From the NCBI GenBank assembly GCA_036505275.1, contig DASXTS010000531.1, positions 1 through 12,505 of the forward strand: DNA of 12,505 bases, in the 5' to 3' direction. The notes under the pieces were generated by a model. The model made no database searches. It was given only the letters and a program-made list of their open reading frames with translations, and was not told where the DNA came from. Origin of the DNA: DASXTS01 sp036505275 (lineage in GTDB: Bacteria > Actinomycetota > Actinomycetes > Mycobacteriales > Pseudonocardiaceae). Shown here in pieces: positions 5,846-11,345 of the stretch (its first letter is position 1; the number at the start of each line of letters is the position of its first letter). A program made the position numbers and the translations under genes.

Positions 5846-6544
5846 GTGAGCGTGCAGCGGACGGCCCGCGCCCGGGTCCGCGCCGAGATGATCGCCGAGA
5901 TCAAAAAGGTGGCCCGCGACCAGGTGGCCACCGCCGGCGCCGCCGCGCTGTCCCTGCGCGCCATCGCGCGCGAGCTGGGCATGGTGTCCTCGGCGGTCTA
6001 CCGCTACTTCCCGAGCCGGGACGACCTGCTCACCGCCTTGATCATCGACTCGTACGACGCGCTCGGTGCCGCCGTCGAGCGGGCCGACGCCCGTGCGGTC
6101 CGGGACGACCATGCCGGACGGTGGGCGGTGGCCTGCCGGGCGATCCGGGGCTGGGCGGTGGCCAACCCGCACGAGTACGCGCTGCTCTACGGCTCGCCGG
6201 TGCCCGGCTACCGGGCGCCGCAGGACACCATTCCGGCGGCCACCAGGGTCTCCGCCGTGCTCGCCGGCATCGTGCGGGACGCCGTCGCGGCCGGCGCGGT
6301 CGGACAGCCGGCCAGTGCCATCCAGCTGCCAGGCGGTTTCGCGGCGGACGCGGCACGGCTGCGGGACGCGCTCATGGACGGCGTGCCCGACGGCCTGGTG
6401 GCCCGCAGCCTGCTGGCCTGGACGGCGGTGTTCGGCATGGTCAGCTTCGAGCTGTTCGGGCACCTGAACAACGTGGTCACCGACTACGCCGAGGCGTTCG
6501 ACCACCAGATGCGCGAGCTCGCCGGGTTCGTCGGGCTCACTTGA
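5846..6544 (+). CDS. TetR/AcrR family transcriptional regulator
   Basis: A 232-residue regulator. The N-terminal DNA-binding domain is clear: a basic start RTARARVRAEM, helix one about 12-30, and the helix-turn-helix LSLRAIARELGMVSSAVYRYF (about 35-55), followed by PSRDDLLTALI. The C-terminal ligand domain (about 75-225) contains GWAVANPHEYALLYGSPVPG (102-121), a pattern seen in TetR proteins with the WHG-type C-terminal domain. The ligand is unknown. The GTG at 5846 is chosen because it sits at the expected transcription start of the promoter; GTG 5852 is the alternative, and a GGAG about 14 nt upstream is too far to be convincing. It is divergent from the epimerase-like gene with shared palindromes between, the classic layout for a repressor of itself and its neighbour. 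Its 3' end overlaps the convergent ftsI by 8 bp. Confidence 0.92.
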   Translation: MSVQRTARARVRAEMIAEIKKVARDQVATAGAAALSLRAIARELGMVSSAVYRYFPSRDDLLTALIIDSYDALGAAVERADARAVRDDHAGRWAVACRAIRGWAVANPHEYALLYGSPVPGYRAPQDTIPAATRVSAVLAGIVRDAVAAGAVGQPASAIQLPGGFAADAARLRDALMDGVPDGLVARSLLAWTAVFGMVSFELFGHLNNVVTDYAEAFDHQMRELAGFVGLT

Positions 6545-8426
6545 TCTGCAGCCGCGCCACCGGGCTCGGCTCGGCGGATAGCGGCACCTGGTAGCGCTGC
6601 GCCAGGTAGGACGCCACGTCATGAAAGAGGGGCGCGGCGCTGCCGCCCGCCTTCGGGGCGTCGAGCATGATCCCGACCACGAACCGCGGATTGTCGGCGG
6701 GGAACATGCCGGCGAAGGTGATCCAGTACCGGGAGTCGCTGTAGCAGCCGCAGCTCGGGTCGGGCTGCTGCGCCGTGCCGGTCTTGCCGGCCACCTGGTA
6801 CCCGGCGAGCGCGGCCGCGGGGCCGGTGCCGCGCTGGCCGGGTGCGTCCTGCACCACGGCGCGCAGCATGTCCCGCACCGTGTGCGCGGTCTCGGCACTG
6901 ACCACCCGGACGCCCTCCGGCCGCGGGGTCTCGACGCGGCGGCCGTCCGGGCCGATCTCCGCGGCGATGATCCGCGGCGGCACCCGCACGCCGTCGTTGG
7001 CAATGGCCTGGTACATGCCGGCCATCTGCAGCACGGTCATGGACAGGCCCTGGCCGATCGGCAGGTTGCCGAACGTCGAGCCGGACCATTCGCTGCGTTG
7101 CGGCACGCGTCCGGCGCTCTCGCCTGCCAGCCCCACGTCGGTGCGGCTGCCCAGCCCGAACCTGGACAGCATCTGCGCGTAGCGGTCCTCGCCAACGCGC
7201 TGCGCGGTCATCAGCGTGCCGACGTTGGACGACTTGGCCAGCACGCCGGTGAAGGTGAGCCTGATCGTGCCGTGCGACCACGCGTCGTGGATGGTGCGGT
7301 CGGCCACCCGCAGGCTGCCCGGCACGTCGAGCACCGTGTCCGGCTGCATGACGCCGTCCTCGATGGCGGTCGCGATGGTGACCACCTTGTTCACCGAGCC
7401 CGGCTCGTACGGCTCGCTGACCGCCGGGTTGCCCATGGTCTCCGGCTCGTAGGTCGCCCGGTCCGACGGGTCGAACGTGCGGTCATTGGCCAGCGCGTAC
7501 ACCTCGGCCGTCCGGGCGTCGAGCACCACGGCGCTGCCGCCCTGCGCCCCGGTCTTCGTCACGTAGGCGGCGAGCTGCTCTTGCAAGGTGTACTGCAGGT
7601 CGGCGTCCAGGGTGAGCTGCAGCCCCGAGCCGGGCACGGCCGGCACCACGCCCCGCTCACTGCCGGGGATCACCGCGTCGCTGCCGGCCGCGGTGTCCAC
7701 CACCCGGCGGCCGTCGGTGCCGGCGAGCAGGCTGTCCTTGGACGTCTCCAGCCCGGCCAGGCCGCGCAGCTTGCGCTCGTCGGCGCGCCAGTTGGCCACC
7801 CCGATGACGTTCGCCGCCAGCGGCCCGCCCGGGTAGCGGCGCAGCTCCCGGTCCTCGGTGGCGATCTCCGGGAACTCCTTCGTGATCTCCCTCGCCTTGG
7901 CCGGCTCGACGTCGTCGGCCAGGTACACGAACGTGCGGTCACTGGTCAGCTTGCCGAGCAGCTCCTGCTCGTCCACCTGGTCGCCGAGCACCTGCTTCAG
8001 GTAGGCCGCCATCGCGCGCTTGCGCTCGTCCGGGTCCTGGCCGATTTCGGTGCGGTCCTTGGTGATCCGGTTCGGTTGCGCGGACAGCGCCTTGACCCGC
8101 ACGCTGAATGCCAGCGGCTCGCCATTGCGGTCGGTGATCGGCCCGCGCTCGGCCATGATCGTCTGTTTGACCACCCGTTGTCGGGCCGACGCCTCCTGCA
8201 GCGTCGCCGCCTCCAGCCCCTGCACCTGCACGAGCTTCAGCCCGGCGGCCACCAGCGCCATCACCAGCAGGGCCCGGCCGAACACCAGCCGCCGCGACCC
8301 GTCCAAGCGGCGCCGCGCCGGCGTCCGCACCCGAGCAACCGGCACGGTTCGCCCCGGCGTGGGCCGCTGCTGGGCGACCCACCGCGCCGGCGGAGCCGGC
8401 CGGCGGCTAGCCGTGCCCCTGTTCAC
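6537..8426 (-). CDS. ftsI: Septal peptidoglycan transpeptidase (class B penicillin-binding protein)
   Basis: FtsI (PBP3) cross-links septal peptidoglycan at the division site, working with FtsW and the FtsQLB proteins. The 629-residue protein has a proline/arginine-rich cytoplasmic N-terminus (about 1-46), one membrane segment (about 47-66), and a dimerisation domain starting MAERGPITDRNGEPLAFSV (91-109). The transpeptidase domain has all three motifs: S344-V-N-K347 in YEPGSVNK, S399-S-N401, and K548-T-G550. The CGC pair after the KTG motif (559-561) is common in actinobacterial homologues. No PASTA domain is present. GTG 8426 gives the family-like VNRGTASRRPAPP; GTG 8438 is an alternative. 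Reading farther upstream only runs through the hairpin repeats and over ftsL. It follows the ftsL-like gene after 115 bp, but murE does not follow it directly. Confidence 0.95.
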   Translation of the reverse strand: MNRGTASRRPAPPARWVAQQRPTPGRTVPVARVRTPARRRLDGSRRLVFGRALLVMALVAAGLKLVQVQGLEAATLQEASARQRVVKQTIMAERGPITDRNGEPLAFSVRVKALSAQPNRITKDRTEIGQDPDERKRAMAAYLKQVLGDQVDEQELLGKLTSDRTFVYLADDVEPAKAREITKEFPEIATEDRELRRYPGGPLAANVIGVANWRADERKLRGLAGLETSKDSLLAGTDGRRVVDTAAGSDAVIPGSERGVVPAVPGSGLQLTLDADLQYTLQEQLAAYVTKTGAQGGSAVVLDARTAEVYALANDRTFDPSDRATYEPETMGNPAVSEPYEPGSVNKVVTIATAIEDGVMQPDTVLDVPGSLRVADRTIHDAWSHGTIRLTFTGVLAKSSNVGTLMTAQRVGEDRYAQMLSRFGLGSRTDVGLAGESAGRVPQRSEWSGSTFGNLPIGQGLSMTVLQMAGMYQAIANDGVRVPPRIIAAEIGPDGRRVETPRPEGVRVVSAETAHTVRDMLRAVVQDAPGQRGTGPAAALAGYQVAGKTGTAQQPDPSCGCYSDSRYWITFAGMFPADNPRFVVGIMLDAPKAGGSAAPLFHDVASYLAQRYQVPLSAEPSPVARLQIK

Positions 8427-8463
8427 GGGTAGGCCCCGCACGCGCCGGACCCGCCCCAGACCG

Positions 8464-8529
8464 CCGCGATACGCGGGATCGTCGCGGTTTTGGCAGCCGA
8501 CAAACCCGCGATACGCGGGCGTATCGCGG
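8464..8529 (-). repeat. Hairpin repeat pair between ftsL and ftsI
   Basis: The 14-mer CCGCGATACGCGGG occurs twice, at 8464-8477 and 8506-8519. The second copy continues into a perfect hairpin: 10-bp arms CCGCGATACG (8506-8515) and CGTATCGCGG (8520-8529) around a CGGG loop. The first copy has only a 6-bp stem, CCGCGA with TCGCGG (8482-8487). The gap is 115 bp inside the dcw transcript. There is no U-tract after either stem, so these are not standard terminators; possibilities are an RNA processing or attenuation element, or dispersed repeat copies. Confidence 0.7.
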
Positions 8530-8541
8530 TGGGGGGTGGCA

Positions 8542-9345
8542 TCAGCCGCCTCCGCCCGGTTGCTGCGCCGGGTCAGGCGCGGGCTGCTGGTCCAACGCGA
8601 GCGGTCGCTGGCCGCCGGCGGGTGGCTGCTGCCTGGCGGCCGGGGCTTGGTCAGCGGCCGGCTGCTGGCCGGCGGCGGGCTGCTGGCCGGCCGGCTGTTG
8701 CGCGGCCGGTGGCTCGGCGCCGGCTGGCGGCTGAGCGTTGGCCTGCTGACCGTTGGGCTGCTGATCGTTGGGCTGCTGGCCGGCCGGCGGGGCCGGCGGC
8801 ACAGGCGGGGGCGGTGCGGTAGCTGGGGCCGGCTTGCCGACGACCTGAACCGTGCCGTCGGGCTGCGCCACGAGGTGAGCGGGCTCGCCGCTGGGCACCA
8901 TGCCGAGGTCGCGCGCGCGGCGGGCCAGCTCCGGCGCGGTCTGCAGGCTGGCCACCTCCTGCCGCAACTGCTCGGATCGTTCGGCGAGCTCGCGGGCCTG
9001 CAGCCGGGCCTGCTCAAGCCGGTAAGAGTCGGCGGTGGCCGCGGTGGAAAGCCACAGCGAGGTGATCAACCCCACGGCAAGCAGGGCCATCACGAGCAGC
9101 ACGAACGGGGCACGGCGGGCCTCGACGGCACGGCGCACGCCGGTGTGCACGGCGTGCCGCTGCGCCTTGCGGGCGTAGGCGCGCTGCGACGCGGCCGAGC
9201 GGGCGCGGGGGGCGCGCTCGGCGGCCACCACCCCGCCACGGGCCGCCGGCGGCCCACCACGGGCGACCTCGGGCGCCGCCGGGCGCTGCGGGTTGCGCGG
9301 CTGAGCGCGGGTTCGGGTACGCGGCGGTGGCGCGGTGATCGTCAT
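8542..9345 (-). CDS. ftsL: FtsL-like single-pass division protein with Pro/Gln/Ala-rich tail
   Basis: By position (between rsmH and ftsI) and form this is the actinobacterial FtsL counterpart, a small divisome membrane protein that pairs with FtsB-type partners. The 267 residues comprise a basic, proline-rich cytoplasmic part (1-79), one membrane segment (about 80-102, APFVLLVMALLAVGLITSLW), a short coiled-coil-like helix rich in Leu, Glu, Arg and Gln (about 106-135), and a conserved-looking ARDLGMVPSGEPAHLV (144-159). Residues 172-267 are a low-complexity tail of Pro, Gln and Ala with QQPNDQQPNGQQ and QQPAGQQPAAGQQP repeats, ending GGGG. Typical FtsL proteins are much shorter, so the tail is an addition. 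The ATG overlaps the rsmH stop in ATGA, showing translational coupling. Sequence alone is weak; position carries much of the call. Confidence 0.8.
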   Translation of the reverse strand: MTITAPPPRTRTRAQPRNPQRPAAPEVARGGPPAARGGVVAAERAPRARSAASQRAYARKAQRHAVHTGVRRAVEARRAPFVLLVMALLAVGLITSLWLSTAATADSYRLEQARLQARELAERSEQLRQEVASLQTAPELARRARDLGMVPSGEPAHLVAQPDGTVQVVGKPAPATAPPPPVPPAPPAGQQPNDQQPNGQQANAQPPAGAEPPAAQQPAGQQPAAGQQPAADQAPAARQQPPAGGQRPLALDQQPAPDPAQQPGGGG

Positions 9346-10307
9346 GCCGCCACCGCCGCCCGTGGCCGGATCCGCTCGGCGGCGCGCAACCGCACCGAGG
9401 CCGACCGCGGGTTGTCGGCCACCTCGTCGGCCGAGGCTTGCTCGGCGCCCCTGGTCAGCAGCCGCAAGTGCGGCGCGTGCTCCGGCAGCTCGACCGGCAG
9501 ATCCGGTGGCGCGGTCGACATGGCGCCCTCGGCCAGCACCCGCTTGACGATGCGGTCCTCCAGCGAGTGGTACGAGAGCACAACGATCCGGCCGGCCACG
9601 GCCAGCTCGTCCACCGCGGCCGGCAGCGCGGCCCGCAGCGCATCCAGCTCGCCGTTGACCTCGATGCGCAGCGCCTGGAAGGTCCGCTTGGCCGGGTGGC
9701 CGCCGGTGCGCCGGGTCGCGGCCGGCACGGCGTCGTACACCAGCTGCACGAGCCGCGCGCTGGTCAGGAACGGCTCACGCTCGCGGGCGGCGACAACCGC
9801 ACGGGCGATCCGCGCGGCGAAGCGCTCCTCGCCGTACTCGCGCAGCACCCGCGTCAGCTCCGCCACCGAGTAGGTGTTCAGTACCTCGGCCGCGGTGCGG
9901 CCGGCGGTCGGGTCCATCCGCATGTCCAGGGGTGCGTCGCTGGCGTAGGCGAAGCCGCGGTCGCGCTGGTCGAGCTGCATGGACGAGACGCCGAGGTCGA
10001 AGAGCACGCCATGCACCTCGGGACTGCCGAGCCTGGCGAGCACGCGCGGCATCTCGTCGTAGACGGCGTGCACCAGGTGCACCCGCTCCCGGTAGGCCGC
10101 CAGCCGCGCGCCGGAGAGCTCCAGCGCCCGCGGGTCCCGGTCGAGGCCGACCAGGGTCATGCCCGGGTGCGCGGCCAGCAGAGCGGCGGAGTGACCGCCA
10201 AGGCCGAGCGTGGCGTCCACCATGATCGCGCCAGGTGCCGAGAGGGCGGGGGCGAGCAGCGCGAGGACGCGGTCCGTCAGCACCGGCGTATGCCGCGGCC
10301 GTGCCAT
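9342..10307 (-). CDS. rsmH: 16S rRNA (cytosine(1402)-N(4))-methyltransferase
   Basis: RsmH (MraW) uses S-adenosylmethionine to methylate N4 of C1402 in the decoding centre of 16S rRNA. The 321-residue protein is of normal length. Visible are the N-terminal RHTPVLTDRVLALL (5-18), the SAM-binding VDATLGLGGHSAALL (30-44), GLDRDPRAL (54-62), FDLGVSSMQLD (103-113), and the conserved C-terminal blocks HPAKRTFQALRIEVN (about 204-218) and LSYHSLEDRIVKR (about 244-256). ATG 10307 is chosen for GGGAGGGG just upstream and because homologues start with this R-H-x-P-V-L segment; longer reading frames upstream run into the structured RNA region. It is 148 bp downstream of mraZ and overlaps ftsL by 4 bp. 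Confidence 0.97.
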   Translation of the reverse strand: MARPRHTPVLTDRVLALLAPALSAPGAIMVDATLGLGGHSAALLAAHPGMTLVGLDRDPRALELSGARLAAYRERVHLVHAVYDEMPRVLARLGSPEVHGVLFDLGVSSMQLDQRDRGFAYASDAPLDMRMDPTAGRTAAEVLNTYSVAELTRVLREYGEERFAARIARAVVAAREREPFLTSARLVQLVYDAVPAATRRTGGHPAKRTFQALRIEVNGELDALRAALPAAVDELAVAGRIVVLSYHSLEDRIVKRVLAEGAMSTAPPDLPVELPEHAPHLRLLTRGAEQASADEVADNPRSASVRLRAAERIRPRAAVAA

Positions 10308-10344
10308 CGCCCCTCCCAAGTCACTCGCCCCCCAAACGGGTCGT

Positions 10345-10435
10345 GGTGCCGTCAGGTCCCCGCCCGCTCGCCGGACCTGGCGCCGGGGAAGTTGCGCCAG
10401 GGCCGGAAGCGAGCGGACCGAGGCCTGACGGCACC
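10345..10435 (-). ncRNA. Nested stem RNA between mraZ and rsmH, probable mraW RNA motif
   Basis: On the minus strand three perfect helices are nested. The outer one is 12 bp, GGTGCCGTCAGG with CCTGACGGCACC (10424-10435 with 10345-10356). The middle is 8 bp, CCGCTCGC with GCGAGCGG (10409-10416 with 10364-10371). The inner is 8 bp, CCTGGCGC with GCGCCAGG (10394-10401 with 10376-10383). The terminal loop is AACTTCCCCG, and internal loops of 4-7 nt separate the helices. It begins about 20 nt after the mraZ stop and ends 37 nt before the rsmH start. This is the place of the mraW RNA motif described computationally in Actinomycetales upstream of mraW genes. The match is by position and architecture; I could not compare it with the family model. 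Confidence 0.78.
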
Positions 10436-10455
10436 GGAACAGCCCACTCCCCGCG

Positions 10456-10887
10456 TCAGAACACGCCCGGCAGCACCTCCTCGCGGGCCTGCGCATAGCT
10501 GTCCTCGTGCTCATCGAGGTAGCGCTGCCACGCCTGCCCGTCCCAGATCTCCAGCCGGTTGATCGCGCCGATGACCACGCACTCCTTGGTCAGCGCCGCG
10601 TACTTGCGCAGCTCCGGCGCGATCGAGATGCGGCCCTGCGTGTCCGGCCGCTGCTCGTCCGTGCCGGCGAACAGGTAACGCTGGTAGGCCCGCACCGACT
10701 CGTTGGTGAACGGTGCCTGCGCGACCCGCTGCGCCATTTGCTCGAACTCCGCCCGCGGGAACACGTACAGGCAGTGGTCCTGACCCTTGGTCACCATCAG
10801 CCCCTCTGCCAGTGCGTCCCGGAACTTGGCCGGCAAGGTCAGCCGGCCCTTGTCGTCGAGTCGTGGGGTGTGCGTGCCGAGGAACAC
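10456..10887 (-). CDS. mraZ: Transcriptional regulator MraZ
   Basis: MraZ is an AbrB-like DNA-binding protein at the head of dcw clusters; it binds GTGGG-type direct repeats in its own promoter. The 143-residue protein has the two tandem MraZ domains, each with a conserved DxxGR motif: RLDDKGRLTLPAKFRD (9-24) and DTQGRISIAPELRKY (82-96). It also shows DHCLYVFP (37-44) and the C-terminal LEIWDGQAWQRY (112-123). The GTG at 10887 (VFLGTHTPRLD) is preceded by GGGGAGG at a good distance, and homologues begin here; a reading frame extends upstream but has no support. Four matching boxes sit in its promoter. The first gene of the operon that continues through the structured RNA into rsmH, ftsL and ftsI. 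Confidence 0.96.
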   Translation of the reverse strand: MFLGTHTPRLDDKGRLTLPAKFRDALAEGLMVTKGQDHCLYVFPRAEFEQMAQRVAQAPFTNESVRAYQRYLFAGTDEQRPDTQGRISIAPELRKYAALTKECVVIGAINRLEIWDGQAWQRYLDEHEDSYAQAREEVLPGVF

Positions 10888-10919
10888 CGGCACCACCTCC
10901 CCAGCGGGACCCCTGTCGC

Positions 10920-10954
10920 CCCACCACGCACCACCGTACCCCACTTTTCACCAC
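10920..10954 (-). promoter_or_regulatory. MraZ box array, four repeats at 10-bp period
   Basis: On the minus strand the words GTGGT, GTGGG, GTGGT and GTGGG occur at 10954-10950, 10944-10940, 10934-10930 and 10924-10920, each separated by exactly 5 bp. Direct GTGGG-type repeats with 5-bp spacers are the known MraZ operator form. The array covers the spacer and -10 of the mraZ promoter, so binding should repress the dcw operon. Confidence 0.88.
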
Positions 10955-10960
10955 AGTCAA
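10933..10960 (-). promoter_or_regulatory. mraZ promoter
   Basis: TTGACT (10955-10960) and TACGGT (10933-10938) with a 16-bp spacer on the minus strand, about 45 bp upstream of the mraZ GTG. It matches the actinobacterial -35 and TANNNT -10 forms and is interleaved with the MraZ boxes. Confidence 0.65.
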
Positions 10961-11133
10961 CGCGAGCATCCACCACCCGGGCCGTCAATCACCCCATTTG
11001 CGCAGGCCAAGGCCGGTGGGGTTCGGGTGGGGAAGACGACCGCGACAAGTACGGCCCATGGCGTGATGAGGCGCCTCGGAAACCGCGATCGACCCGGCGA
11101 ATCGCGTGCCGGGCGGGTGCGCGCACGGCGACG

Positions 11134-11148
11134 GTGGGGCGTGGTGGG
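11134..11148 (+). promoter_or_regulatory. Two-box MraZ-like site on the moxR side
   Basis: GTGGG-gcgtg-GTGGG has the box and 5-bp spacer form of the MraZ operator. Over 16 bp it differs by one base from part of the mraZ array (GTGGTGCGTGGTGGGG there, GTGGGGCGTGGTGGGG here) and keeps the same spacer. It is on the opposite strand, 200 bp before moxR. Only two boxes are present, and the region is rich in G, so chance is possible. Confidence 0.4.
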
Positions 11149-11345
11149 GACAGCCCGCGGATCACCACACGGTCCGGATCACGAAACCGTCACGTCACGT
11201 GGGTGGGGGACTTAGCCGAGGTTTGACACACTGGATGACACGCTGCCCGCCGCGAGACGAGCCGCCAGCCCGCGGGCCGGCTGTGACCCCAGCCGTGCCG
11301 ACAGTGCCCCGCAACCGCGAGCGGGGGCCGAGTACAGGAGGTCGC

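Larger units (their letters stand above)
10888..11345. other. Non-coding divergent region between mraZ and moxR
   Basis: I see no gene in these 458 bp; short open frames on both strands have no ribosome site or family-like sequence. It holds the mraZ promoter and boxes (10920-10960), a two-box MraZ-like site (11134-11148), and a looser pair of GTGGG words 11 bp apart (11016 and 11027). A TTGACA (11223-11228) in the moxR direction could be a -35, but no TANNNT -10 lies at the right distance. A consensus AGGAGGT (11336-11342) marks the moxR ribosome site. Confidence 0.7.

Noticed and set aside
8464..8529. CRISPR array
   Set aside because: Only two repeat copies with self-complementary structure and no regular spacers; no cas genes nearby.
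8427..9017. N-terminal extension of ftsI
   Set aside because: The frame is open upstream but crosses the hairpin repeats and then overlaps ftsL; it has no FtsI-like residues, so the start was kept at 8426.
8020..9873. Long plus-strand open frame across ftsI, ftsL and rsmH
   Set aside because: Antisense shadow of three conserved genes, with low-complexity product and no ribosome site.
11016..11031. Third MraZ site (two GTGGG words)
   Set aside because: The words are 11 bp apart rather than 10 and lack the shared spacer; G-rich composition explains them.
10787..11215. Small open frames in the mraZ-moxR gap
   Set aside because: They cross mraZ or its promoter and boxes, lack ribosome sites and show no family-like sequence.
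11223..11251. Promoter for moxR at TTGACA
   Set aside because: The -35 word is perfect, but no TANNNT -10 occurs 16-19 bp downstream, so it was not listed as a promoter.
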